Below are positions 23,480 to 34,660 of a stretch of 64,000 bases of DNA, one piece after another. Position 1 is the stretch's first letter. The number at the start of each line of letters is the position of its first letter. This stretch comes from Lotus japonicus (taxonomy: Eukaryota; Streptophyta; Magnoliopsida; Fabales; Fabaceae), in the NCBI RefSeq assembly GCF_012489685.1, contig NC_080043.1, forward strand, positions 14,812,223 to 14,876,222. The letters are read 5' to 3'. The translations under genes and the position numbers were made by a program. The notes under the pieces were generated by a model that had not been told where the DNA came from, searched no databases, and was given only the letters and a program-made list of their open reading frames with translations.

Positions 23480-23776
23480 ATGGGTTTTCGTTTGCATGCT
23501 ATTCGACGGGCTTCATCCACCGCTAGCCAAGCAGCTTCAAAATCTATTGAAGTGCCAAAGGGCTATCTTGCAGTGTATGTTGGAGAGAAACAGAAGCGGT
23601 GTGTGATCCCCGTATCCTACCTGAACCAATATTTATTTCAGGACTTGCTGAGTCAAGTCAAGGAGGAGTTTGGATATGAACATCCCATGGGCGGCCTCAC
23701 AATTCCTTGCAGCGAACGAAGATGTCTTCCAGCATGTAATTTCATGCTTGGATGGGCACTAAATCTCACACGGTAG
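23480..23776 (+). pseudogene. SAUR copy with a C-terminal frameshift
   Basis: The frame begins [12 protein letters not shown] and has a complete core ([44 protein letters not shown]). Just after CSE at about 23711-23716 the reading frame changes by one base. The expected SAUR ending is readable in the neighbouring frame, stopping near 23760, while the actual frame runs on with an unrelated 14-residue tail. The product might keep partial function because the core is whole. A TATA-like ctataaatta is at 23348-23357. Confidence 0.75.
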
Positions 23777-23809
23777 CTGACAGACATAGATTAGGAGAGA
23801 CATTTTGTA
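23772..23809 (+). promoter_or_regulatory. DST-like mRNA-instability element 3' of a SAUR copy
   Basis: ATAGATT at 23786-23792 followed by GTA at 23807-23809, with GGT upstream at 23772, resembles the conserved GGA...ATAGATT...GTA DST element known in SAUR 3' UTRs. Spacing is only approximate. Confidence 0.5.
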
Positions 23810-23812
23810 CAA

Positions 23813-24564
23813 TAGGAATCTTTTGAACTTGTAAAGATTACCCCTTTACATGGGAAAGGGGTAAAACTTACTATCAAAATTACAAATTGACAATGTTTGT
23901 ACTGTATTTTTTTTGTATATGACAATGACCTCAACTACCAACTTCTCTCTGTTTAGAAGTTACAATTTTCACTTCTCCCTGCAACTAGGACCTTATGCAG
24001 TACTTTCTATGAAAAAATAAATAAAATCAGACTTAATGTTATCATGAATTTCATCGAAGAAATGAATACTTGACTCACAGCCAGGGCAGAGCTAAGATTA
24101 TTTTTCCTAGGGACAAAGAGAAGTATCAAAGATTATTTTGGTCATGGTTAAGGCAACCACACAAGACATGGCTTTAAATCTGGTTTTAATATAACTTGTG
24201 CAAAGTTGTGAATAAAGCCCACCATAAGTGTCACAGATACATTGCAGTCTCTACCGTTGCAGTATCTAATGTAACCGTAATGGCAAAAATCGTTATGCAA
24301 TCACAAGCATGACCGCGGTCCGCAGTTGTAATTTAAAACCTTGATGATAAACTCTATTCTAATAGCCTCTCTAAGATATATTCCCCTTTCTTGACAGAAA
24401 TAAAATAAGATGATGTTATATTTACAATTTTCAAAGCTGACTCTAGCAGTTTGCTATTTCTTTCCTACAATCAGTATCTACTTCTACTCTACCTACCCTT
24501 ATTTCTTTCTTTCTTTCTTTTTCCTAGATTCTTATGGCTAAGGACTAAACTATCATTTTAACAC
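23813..24564. other. Intergenic DNA between the SAUR cluster and the CHX gene
   Basis: No gene is seen. A (cttt)n microsatellite lies at about 24498-24521. The last part is probably the CHX 3' UTR. Confidence 0.5.
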
Positions 24565-27500
24565 TTATATGATAGAGAAGTCATCATCTAACCCATCTAT
24601 TTCTCCTTTGACTCTGTGTTGCTGGATGATCAATACAGAGACAGTCAATGAGAAGTCTGGTCCTGAAAGAACATCTCCTATTGGCCCCAGTTCCGGGCAC
24701 TGCTGCCAATCATTCATGCCCTTTGTCAAAATAGAGTTCACTCCACCTTCCCTTCCCACAATGACCAACGAGTATTTCCCTTCAAACGACCTGAGAATGG
24801 AGAATGTCTCAGCAGCATTAGCAAGATGCTTCTCCACATAGGAAATATGACCCCCAGAAACGTGATTTTCGTAGAACTGTGCAAAGAACTCATTATCCAA
24901 CTTTGTATCTTTCTCCTGCTCTGGGATTATGATCCTGTACCCGGCTAGTCTTGAGGCTTCTACACTGCTTTCTACCAGGAATCTTATGACTGTGAGCTTC
25001 ACTCCTGGATGGTGTGAGATGCGGCCAGCGTAGGAAAGTGCTTCCCTGTCATCTTTTCCACCGATGAATATGACTGCCACATTTAGTGCTTCTTGACATC
25101 TTGATACACGCTCGGTTCCAAGGCCTCTGTCTACTAGAATACCAACTGAACAAGGGGCACTTCTCAGTACCTGTTCAATAAACATCTATGTTAAATATGA
25201 CAACAATCACCGAACACTAGTTTAACTTAAACTCTAGATGGACTTCTGTGTCTCAAATAGTTCAGTTTCTCAAGTAAGCTATTATCTGATAGATGCTTAT
25301 TGTCTACTATTTTGGGGTTACTTCATATTAGCTTATGAATTAATACTTATACCTAACCAAATAGCCCTTTGACTGTATTTTAAGAACAGAAGCTGGAATC
25401 ATGAAGTTGTCTCTGATAAAACAATCTTCTGTTTAGTAGTAACATGTATGCTAGAGGTAAATAATCTTCGGTTTCTTTTTGTTCTTTAGCTCGGTTGCTA
25501 TTTCTTTTTGCCAATATCGAACATGTAGATCAATTAATAGGTGAAAATCTGATAGAGATAATAAGTTCTAGTTTTAGAGACCTTACCTTTCGGTTAACAT
25601 ATCTAAATCCTTGATTACCACCATCCAGTGTTCCTTCCTTATGCTGGCTCCTATGAAATGGCAGTACAATGAGGGCAATCATCAAGTCCTCTGCTAAAAC
25701 ACAAATGTCTTGTGGCATGTTATTGATTGTTGAGAGTGCCATGGTTCTTTTGAGTGTGATTCTGCTGTCACTGTCTACCACATAGGTTTGGAATGAGCTG
25801 GTTATGTTCTCCCTCATGTCCATGATTTGCTTGTCTTTGACAGTGGCTGTGTGCACTCGTTCATCCTTATCTAACGTGGCTGATATTTCATCGGTGAGTT
25901 CAATCATGTCTGCAACATATACCAGAACACCAGCGTCTGCTGCCCCTTTTGAAATCTCCAAGAAGTTGATGGAAGCAGGAACATTTTGAGGTCCCTGAAC
26001 ACAGAGGAGGATCCTTAGCTCAGTTGAGGGATCAAGCAATTGAAGGGCCAAGCGATGAGTAGGTGCCCTTTTCCTTGCACGTTTTATGATATGTGCCACA
26101 ATTGCTGGGGCTGGCACAATTGTGAAAAAGATTGAAATTATGATCACAATGCCTGTGGAAACAGTTGTAGCACCACAACTCATCTGGTCACAGAAGAACA
26201 TGATATGAATGAGCCAATGGCAAACATGATTTCAGTTACTTACTTGTGTGATAGTTCTGAAAAGTAAATAAATAATTATATAGCTATTAAGAAGTTATTT
26301 TTGTCTACTGCATACTAAAATATAGATTCAAATTTCTAAAGTACCTTTTTATGAGGTTAACTACTACCTTCTGGCATTAGATGCATAATGCTCTGATCAT
26401 GTATGTTCATATAATGATCTGAGTTTTTAGATGCATAACAAGCAAGACTCGGTCACTCAGCTACAACATTTAGTGCATGCTTGGATACACGCGAAAAACC
26501 ATGGTGAGCAAAAATCATGAGGGACATACGCAACTTCATTTAGCTTTTGTGGCTGTCCACCATGATTTTGACTTCACCGTTCCACCGTATATCTGAACAT
26601 GCATTTAATATCATTCGCAAAGGAAAATGCTCAATACTTTGAATTTTAAGCACATTGACATAACAGTATGCTTTTATTAACTGTAAGGAAAGTATGCTGC
26701 AATGTCAATTTACACAAGATGTGCCTTTTGAGTTTTGCCACACACATGGGTAATTGAAATCATGTAGTGACATCAGTTATGCTGAGATTTCACCATCTTA
26801 AATATAAGGATTCATGTCAATCCAGAATGTGTGCTAGAAAACCCCAGGGCCCAAGTGAACAGCGGATTTGAGTTCCCTTAGTCGTAGTCAGAGCAATCCT
26901 AAATTCACGCATTAGATTAATCTTGGCCGTTTAATCAAGATCTGACTGCTCATAGGTTTCACCAAGATCGGACGGCTCAGATAAGCTCCAAATCTGAGCA
27001 GTCTGATTTTGACCGAATGGCTCGCATTCGTTGATTGTGTGAATTTAGGATTTTTCTGCCCGCAAGGGAACCCAAATTCGTGAAAAACATAGGTATACTA
27101 ATGAGCATTTAATTAGTGAAGAGGGAAATCTAGAGCATAAAGACTTACCACTTTGATAGCTAAATAGATATGCAAGTGGCCCTTGGTGGTGAGGAGCAAT
27201 CCTGTTACAACTGATTCAGGCAAGTGAAAGCCCGCCCCAGAAACTATTGTCCCAATAACTTTTCCAGACACTACCACTACCATAAATGCAAGTAATTGTA
27301 ACCATGTTTCGGCGGAACGAATCTCAAACTTACTGAAATTAGCTTCATACCCCACCCACAAGAAAAAAATAGGAAAGAAAATAGTGGTCAACATGTAGTT
27401 GATTTTGGTGATCAGCCACTTAGAAACTCTACCCTCTCTAGGGACACAAACCCCTACCAAGAAAGCACTGAAAATGGGACTATAATCATACATAGTGGAG

Positions 27501-28813
27501 GAGGCACACATTAACACCAAGAATGCAATTGACAGCACAACATGTGGACCTTTCATGGCTCTTCCTTCAGGGTTTTCATTGTTAACCCACTTCATGAAAC
27601 ACGGTGAAGCCAATGCTGTGAACACTACCTGCCCTAAAACAGCACCACCCATGGTAATGGTCTCTTTAAGGCTAATATCTTTCTCCATGTCGTTGCACAC
27701 TTGAGGCAACGGAACCAAGATGTAGCCGAAAGAAAAAATCAAAGCGCTCAAGAAATCTGAGTGCATCCCTGCTGCAATCACAAGCTTCCCAATATCTGAT
27801 TTCCCAATTTTGAGGTGAGTTATCAAACGGGTCAGGACTGGGGAGCTTGTGCTAGCAACAAGAGAAGAGAGGAAGAATGTGAATTCTAGAAGCTTGTTTT
27901 CCCCTTGGAAGAACATCAGCAGTGGGGTTACAATAACTGATAGGAGGAAAGTTGAGATAACTCCTGCATATGCAACTTTAGCTTGCCTGCGTGGTCGTTC
28001 CAAGAGAAAGAAAGGATCCATTTCTATGCCCAATGCGAACATGTAACACATCATGCCAAAATCAATGATGAATCCAAAAGATTTGTTGAATTTCTCAACA
28101 AGCTTATGAACAAATCTTATGTTGCCCGCAATTAGTCCCACCTAGATCAATAAGAGCAAAATCGTCACAAAATCATTCATTTGAAGTTCTCATGGTGATA
28201 TTATATTTTTGGTTTTAACCACAACTATTTGAGACAATCTTTTTCGACCAGGGTGTGGTGAAGGTCAAAACGTCTCCTCCAGAGTGCGTCTCCTACTTAG
28301 GGTTCAAACAGTCAACTTTAACCAATGCGACCGACACCCATTAGGTCTCACATTGCGGTCTGCAGTATTGCAGTTGCAACGTTAAGGCTTTTGAAGTCCC
28401 CTCAATTGTATGGCGTTGGCGCCAACACTTGCGGGTGTTAGGCAACAGTAACCCATCCCAATTTAAAACCCTAATTTAACTAATGTCTCTATTGACCAAT
28501 TTGAGAGAGAGGAGCTTACAATTATCACAAATTACAAAACCATTCATTTTAAGTTCTCACAGTGCTATTTGAATCTGCAATTTAAAACCCTAATTTGAAT
28601 TTGAATAATGTCTAATGATTAATTTGAGAGTTAGGAGCTTACAATAATGTCAGAAGTGATGCGAGGTTGTGCATAATGCTTTAGAACAAAATGCAAACTG
28701 TTGCTGGTAATCACCATCCCAGTGAATACAGCAAAGTTATTACCAACTTCAAAAATGAGGTTACCTAGCCTGTCCCCACATATAGTTGGAGCCGTTGCTA
28801 AGGTGAAATTCAT
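24565..28813 (-). CDS. Cation/H+ antiporter, CHX (CPA2) family
   Basis: This is a membrane exchanger of the plant CHX group, moving K+ or related monovalent cations against protons, usually in endomembranes or the plasma membrane. Four exons on the minus strand, 28643-28813, 27149-28141, 25587-26183 and 24565-25170, all join at phase 0 with GT..AG introns. They give 788 aa, a normal CHX length. The N-terminal half is a series of hydrophobic segments with DFGMMCYMFALGIEMDP and, in the exchanger core, AAGMHSD (Ser185-Asp186, where many CHX have Asn-Asp). The C-terminal half is the soluble CHX domain, with RILLCVQGPQNVPA and PCSVGILVDRGLG. Intron 2 (26184-27148) contains a MITE. The isoform number cannot be assigned. 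Confidence 0.95.
26863..27080. repeat. MITE in CHX intron 2
   Basis: The left arm (cggatttgagttccctta ... aatcctaaattcacgca) is mirrored by the right arm (gtgaatttaggatt ... aagggaacccaaattcg). The inverted arms are about 50 bp, overall size about 218 bp. It is Mutator-like in appearance; flanking duplications are only approximate (tgaacag / tgaaaaa). Confidence 0.7.
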
Positions 28814-31498
28814 ATTGACAACCCAAGAATTGATTGATTATTTTTTTCTTAGATTATCTTGTTTTGCTTCTTCTTCTTCTTCTTCTTTGCAGTTGCAGTC
28901 ACATCCACCAAGGACAGCATTTTGCTATCAGATGTTTTGTTTTGCTAATGAATAATTGGCATCAAAGTTTTTTGAGAGAGCCAGTGGCTGTGATTAATAG
29001 CTTTGTTTAAGGAGACAATAGAGGAGCACTCTGAGGGCAATGCTATTTAGAGGAAATTGAGAGAGTGTGAGGAAGGCAATGAACCGAAAAACATGGAGCT
29101 TCGATCACCTCTCTATTACTAATTAACTACATCCATCTCATTTTTGAAACATTACATCCATCTCATTAAAAACAATCCATGTGGCTTAAACAACTATTCT
29201 TACACTTCATTAGTATTTTTTTATATCGGAAAAATAAATTGCACCCGCCAGAAATAAATCTCTGGATCTCCCCCTACCCAACCCGTATGTCTCAAGCTCT
29301 TACCACTTGAGCTATCATACATACGGGGACTACACTTTATTAGTTAAGTAAACTTATGTCACCAAAAACAAAAGTTAAGTAATTACAATTTTCTAAAGGG
29401 TTAAATAAGTTCCAGAGAAATGAGAAAAATTTATTTAACTATCTCGTCGAAGTATAATTTTAAAAATATCCACCCGTTTACGGAAATAACATGTTTTTAG
29501 TCATCGTTTGAACCCGAGCTTCGATCACTTTGCCATATGTTCATACAAGCCTGATGTTTATTTTATGATGTGACATGCTCAAACTACAAGAAAATGCAGT
29601 TTTATCAAGGGCTATAATATTGTCGGTACTTAAGCATTTTATCAACGACTTGATGTGTTTGGATTTCAGTTGAGATAAACTTAAAAGTACTTTTAACCCA
29701 ACCGAACCTAATAGTTACTTTCACATTTGCACATTGAAATCCGTGTTTTTCAGTTGAAATTGGCTTGGAACGCGTGTGAACTTAAAACCAAACACACACT
29801 AAAAACCTTCAATACATGTTTTTTCTAGAAAAAAAAGTTACTGGCGATTTGGTCAAAAATCATGAATAAGTGTATGTTTGGTTTTCAGTTAGGATGTCTG
29901 TTTAAAGCATTGGAATTTAAAATCACAATTTCCAATGCACATTCACCCAACAGAATGCACTTGTTGTGTTGAGTGAATGCACTTTCACATTCACCCAACG
30001 GTTATATTCAACAACCAAAGGTTATATTAAAAATTTAAGCGTGCAACTTACTTGATGAATTTCTACTCAACAACCCAAAGGTTATATTAAAAACATTTTC
30101 TACTCAACAATCTAATTATTGAATATTTTATACTTTTAAAATATCAAACATAGTTATTCTTACGACATTTCTTATTCTTATTGTTCTGCCTCCAATATCC
30201 CATTTGCTTGAGTGTTAGCTTTTGAAAATAAAGCATACAGAAGATCCTCATAATATGAGACTGTTGATTAACATTAGGGTCCTCTTCCTCTACACTTTGC
30301 AGGTTAACATTATTCATTGAAAACTACTGCTTCTTAAAATTAAGCAATGTCTCTTATGAATTTATGCCTTGATTTAAAACAATGATGCAATTTTCAATCG
30401 TTTCTTTATTAAATAAGTGAAAAAGTTAATTCTGTGCTTTTCCCAAACACTGAACAAGCATCATGGAGATTGAGGATATCTAACCTTTCCTTGAAGTACA
30501 TGCTTTCTTTGTCTTATAAATTTGTTGTGTTTCATGTTAGGTGACTATTAGCTTAATGGGAATTGTCAATATACCTTCTTTGCCAGCCTAATTTAAATTG
30601 AGATTATTTGTTTTGGTATCTCATGTATTTTTGTTATCGCTTAAGTTGTTCATGATTTTGGGTTACGCAGGGGTTATGGTTCTGGGATGATTTTGTTGTG
30701 GGAAGAAGCTGAGGGAAGGATCATTTGAATTGGATCATGGAGTCACTGCCTCAGGGTCTTGTTTTTCCTGTTCTTCACTTGCAGGATGTTTCTTCCAAGC
30801 CAAATTGCTGAAAGGTACCAAGCTACTTCCATTTTAAATATTGGAGAAAGGAGCATATGAAGTTTTTCCTATACTAGAATTTAGACATTGCACAAGCTAA
30901 AATTTTGAATGATATAGAGAACTATCACTAGTATAGTTAAATTTTCAGATTTGGAGGTCCATATGAAGAGAACTATCAGTATGAGTTATCTCAATGTAGC
31001 CAATTATTGGATCTGAAACTTTGATTGAGGTAGAACCTTAGCCTTTGAATTATCACTAGATCTATATTCTCCATCCTTTTTCCTTTAACAAAGAGAACTA
31101 GTTTAGCAGTAAACTAATCTCTAAGGAGTTGCTACACCACTGTATTCGTAATCAGTAAACAATGCTTTAGAGAATATTTAAGCTGCAACTCACACATCCA
31201 CTTTTCTGAACATCTGCCTTATTGAACTAGGAGCATTTGTAGGGTGCTAAATTCTAAAAACTAATGTATTTTGTTCTTCATAATCTAAGAACCATTTTTC
31301 TAGTGCTACTTACCACTAGATATACAAGACCATGACAGAAACATAATGAAAGCTGATCCCAAAAGTGCAATTGCTAGTATTACTTGCATATTGAAATCAA
31401 GAACAAATCTAAATCTTATTATAATAAACACAAAAACAGAGGATTACAGAATGTAGTTGAATTTCAAATTTGGAAGATAACATACATTGATCATAATG
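28814..31498. other. Intergenic DNA between CHX and the RING gene
   Basis: No supportable gene is seen. A (ttc)n run occurs at about 28866-28886 and a SINE-like copy at about 29224-29330. A possible CACTA-type terminus (actacaagaaaatgc) is at 29584. Positions 29930-30110 repeat ttcaccca/aaggttatatt units in direct and inverted form. Confidence 0.5.
29224..29330 (-). repeat. SINE-like repeat, copy 1
   Basis: On the minus strand it begins with the box A-like tagctcaagtggt and contains acgggttgggta. It ends gggtgcaatttatttttccg followed by an A-rich tail. A second copy of the same wording lies at 33290-33395 on the plus strand. Confidence 0.55.
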
Positions 31499-31700
31499 TA
31501 TTAGAAATTGGGAGGCCTATACTCAGTTGAGGTTTGCACTACCTTTATAAAGCTCAAAGGATCTAGGATAGGCTCTAATACCATATTAGAAATTGGGAGG
31601 CCTATACTCAACCACAAAAGCTAGCTCAAGAGTTGAGGTTTGCACTACCTTTATAAAGCTTATCTTGGCTCTATCTCTAGCCAATGTGGGACTTCTAACA
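31499..31700 (-). mobile_element. TRIM-like retrotransposon remnant
   Basis: A 117-bp repeat (31584-31700) reads on the minus strand from tgttagaagtcccacattgg to ccaatttctaata. A second, internally deleted copy occupies about 31499-31554. Between them, on the minus strand directly after the LTR, is TGGTATTAGAGCC (31571-31583), close to the TGGTATCAGAGC primer-binding site for initiator tRNA-Met. There is no coding capacity. It lies 21 bp from the stop codon of the RING gene, so it probably forms part of that gene's 3' UTR or terminator region. Confidence 0.8.
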
Positions 31701-31720
31701 GAAACATTCTGTTTCTGTCC

Positions 31721-32488
31721 TCATTCTTCACTAATTTTGTTCATCTGAAACCGACACAAAGGGCAAGAATTGGCCGCATGCAACCAAGTTTTGATGCAAC
31801 TCTCATGAAACATGTGTAAACAAGGCATCCGAACACCAACATCATGAAAATCCTCGAAACAGATTGCACAATTCTCTTCTTTCTCAACCCTCACCATCTC
31901 CAACTCCTCAATTGATTTCACAGATGCAGGCACCAACCCAAAATCTTCATCACCAGCCTCCTCAAAATATTCTTCAAAACCACCATCATAATCATCATCA
32001 TCAGCATCCCTCATCATCTCCAAACCCTCATCAATTGAAGTCACAGCTGCTGCAGAAGGCACCAACCCAAAATCTTGATCACCCTCCTCTGAATATTCTT
32101 CAAAACCACTATCATAATCAACATTAATCTCATCTTCATCACTGGCTTGGCTGACAAGAATATACACAACTATGGACAAAAGCTTTCGATCCTTGTACGT
32201 CCTGTTGGCAATTTCATCAGCACATTCCAAGACTTTTGGGACCACAAACTGGAAAGCTTCATTGGGGAACCCCACACGAGAAAGCATAGATTCAACGTTT
32301 TGTTGATCCATATTGTTCTTGGAGATGTTATGAAAAGTGTAATGCAAAGTCTCAGAGGGAGGGGCATCGTGTTTGTTCTTGATCTCAAACTCAACAGTGA
32401 ACAGTTGTTCAACTGGGCACAGTGACAGTTCTCTGCCATAGTCACTATCTCTGATGTTTGGACACACATCGCAATAGTATCGATCCAT
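31721..32488 (-). CDS. RING-H2 finger protein (probable E3 ubiquitin ligase)
   Basis: A single exon encodes 255 aa from MDRYYCDVC. The C-terminus holds a RING-H2 domain: CAIC, then PCLHMFHESC and CPLC (Cys207 to Cys245), with His at positions 4 and 5. This domain recruits E2 ubiquitin-conjugating enzymes. Before it are two copies of an acidic block (DYDSGFEEYSEEGDQDFGLV and DYDGGFEEYFEEAGDEDFGL), an internal duplication. A longer frame begins at 32593, but its first codons overlap a TATA run at 32579-32588, so I prefer the ATG at 32488. No membrane segment is seen and the target is unknown. Confidence 0.85.
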   Translation of the reverse strand: MDRYYCDVCPNIRDSDYGRELSLCPVEQLFTVEFEIKNKHDAPPSETLHYTFHNISKNNMDQQNVESMLSRVGFPNEAFQFVVPKVLECADEIANRTYKDRKLLSIVVYILVSQASDEDEINVDYDSGFEEYSEEGDQDFGLVPSAAAVTSIDEGLEMMRDADDDDYDGGFEEYFEEAGDEDFGLVPASVKSIEELEMVRVEKEENCAICFEDFHDVGVRMPCLHMFHESCIKTWLHAANSCPLCRFQMNKISEE

Positions 32489-32578
32489 GTCCAGGAATTC
32501 CAACGGTAGAGAAATTCGAAGTGTAACGTTAGAAATCAAATACCTAATTCTGTGTATACTACTCTCTCCCTCTCTACC

Positions 32579-32588
32579 TATATATATA
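32579..32588 (-). promoter_or_regulatory. TATA box of the RING-H2 gene
   Basis: TATATATATA lies about 91-100 bp before the chosen start, followed by a purine-rich leader. This supports the downstream ATG. Confidence 0.65.
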
Positions 32589-32650
32589 ATCACAAATACC
32601 TGATTTTTTTTTTAAAGTTCAAATAATAATAGGCAATGAAAATTTATTAC

Positions 32651-32797
32651 ATCATCCGATCACTATTATAAGTAAAAAAACAAAATTTTTAAATTTATTC
32701 AATAAATGATGTATCTAGTCTATAATAATAACTAGATATATCATTTATTCAACGAATTTAAAATGTTGTTTTTTACTTGTAATAGTGACCGGATGAT
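32651..32797. repeat. Palindromic MITE upstream of the RING-H2 gene
   Basis: The two halves are inverted copies of each other: atcatccgatcactattataagt at the left and acttgtaatagtgaccggatgat at the right, with the symmetry running almost to the centre. The 147-bp element would fold into a long hairpin. It starts about 65 bp upstream of the TATA box. Confidence 0.85.
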
Positions 32798-33289
32798 CTA
32801 TATTGAAAAGAAATATAAGGGGTACTTCAACCCAATACAAGTAGTAAAACTAGATTATAACAAGAGGTACTTCAACATGTTAGTTACTAGTAATAATTTT
32901 GTAAAAAGATGATTAATTTTCCTAAATTATCCTTATTTAATTTCTTATGAATTTCATTGTCCAAGTTAATATTGCAAAATTTCATCATCTCTTTCATATT
33001 AAATTTGAGGGTAAAACTGAAATAAATTATTTAATGCTTTCTAGATATTAGAAAATGACTTATAGTTAGAAACAATATTTTTCCACTAAAAGTGACTTAT
33101 AATAAGAAACGAAGAAAGAATATTTGGGGCCGAAGTGACCTAGGAACCAAAGTAAATCAGGATGAACCGAAAAGATACTATGCGGATTTAATAATGTTGT
33201 GTTGTCATGTGTCTTTTACTTCAACCACATTGCATATTTAGCTTAGTTGTCAACTTCTAGGACTAGAGATATCTTTCATCTTCCACTAT

Positions 33290-33395
33290 TCTAAATGTAA
33301 GTTTCATTCCACATGTGGGTTGGGTGAGAAAGTCTAGGGTTCAATTCCGGGTAGGTGTGTAATTTATTTTTTCGATGTAAAAAAATTAATTAAAT
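33290..33395 (+). repeat. SINE-like repeat, copy 2
   Basis: It contains acatgtgggttgggtgagaa, the box B-like GGTTCAATTCC (33338-33348) and gtgtaatttattttttcg, then an A-rich tail. A box A-like tagcttagttg lies upstream at 33239-33249, further away than usual. It shares wording with 29224-29330 in the opposite orientation. Confidence 0.6.
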
Positions 33396-33572
33396 ACAAT
33401 TAAAACGTAAATATAAATTTATTATTGAATATGTTTAATACTATATTTTTTAATGTCTCGGCAATCTTAAAAGTAATTAAATACAATTCAAGGGTAAATA
33501 TAAGTTTAATAATAAATTAATTTACTCTTTTATTAAAAATATAAATATTATAAAATTTGAAATAATTACAAA

Positions 33573-33608
<36 letters not shown>
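33573..33608. repeat. (ATT)n microsatellite
   Basis: About twelve ATT units occur in succession. Confidence 0.95.
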
Positions 33609-33706
33609 GATATGCTTAATACTATATTAATTTTTTAATATTTCAACAATCTTCTGAAGTAATTATATGTGCACGCATTGCGTTGTCTTATTTTAGTAAT
33701 TTATTA

Positions 33707-34314
33707 CTCCCTCCGTTTCAATATAAGTGTCAACTTATAAAAGATGCACACATATTAAGAAATGTAATCAATTTTGTTAATTTCTTAAAACGTAATATAT
33801 GTTTTCATACTTTTAGCCTTTAAAGTATATTGTTATCTCTTATTCCCTTCATTCGAAAATTATTGCTGTTTTAAATTTTGAGTTTTTTTCCCAAAACTAT
33901 TGTTGTTTTTCAAATCCAATGCATTTTATCTCATTTTCTTCCATTCATGCCCTCATTTAATATTACATCTCCCAACTACCACCTCATATTTTCACCAATC
34001 AAAATTCTCACCAATTAGTTGACCAATAATTAACATTCTCTCTTTAATATAACACAATATTAAATAGGGGTATTTCGGTCAAATTATAATATCAATTAAT
34101 GAACTCTTATATGTGCATAACCTTAAACAACAATACTTTTGGAACAGAAGGAGTATCATTTATTCTTCTTATATGGGCATTATATAGAAAAACATCAATT
34201 AATGCTTCATTGAATTTCTCGATATGTGTGCACTTCATTGAAATTCTAAGTGAACAGTTATAGTGAAACAAATATTTTCTTCCTCACTGGAAAATTATTT
34301 TAAAACAGAGGGAG
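33707..34314. mobile_element. Outer Stowaway-like MITE
   Basis: CTCCCTCCGTTTC at the left pairs with the complement of the right end (CTCCCTCTGTTTT). TA flanks both ends (33705-33706 and 34315-34316). It is interrupted by a second Stowaway-like MITE. Confidence 0.8.
33843..34153. mobile_element. Inner Stowaway-like MITE nested in the outer copy
   Basis: TTCCCTTCATTCGAAAA at the left pairs with the complement of the right end (CTCCTTCTGTTCCAAAA). TA flanks it at 33841-33842 and 34154-34155. It lies wholly inside 33707-34314. Confidence 0.75.
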
Positions 34315-34412
34315 TAAATCTAAAGTTAAGATGTAGAACTGCCACATAAAAATATCACTATCATTCCATGTCATGTAAGCAACTTTAAACTACAAGTTAG
34401 AGATATGACATT

Positions 34413-34660
34413 CACTATAAGAATAATGCGAATTACTAATTAACACTTAAAAATCGTCAGCAAGCCCTAAAAGTCATTGGTAAAGAGAGATTACCAACGA
34501 CCAAAGATTTGTCGGTATTAAGCTCCTTGGTAGTATTCACTGATAGTTTTTAAAATGTCTTCGGTAACTTAGCGACGGTCATAACCGTTGATATACAACA
34601 TCAACCGTCGCTAAGTTATCGACGACACAAATCGTCAATAATATGTCGATTCAAACGAAA
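34413..34660. repeat. Possible CACTA terminus with subterminal inverted repeats
   Basis: cactataagaataatgcg resembles a CACTA-type end. It is followed by aacttagcgacggt (34566-34579) and its perfect complement (34604-34617), plus further cgtcggtaa-like units. No matching opposite end was identified in the window, so this may be a broken element. Confidence 0.45.

Noticed and set aside
30660..30820. Possible short gene fragment with ATG (MESLPQGLVFPVLHLQ)
   Set aside because: Only about 24 codons, with no recognised family and no supporting exons.
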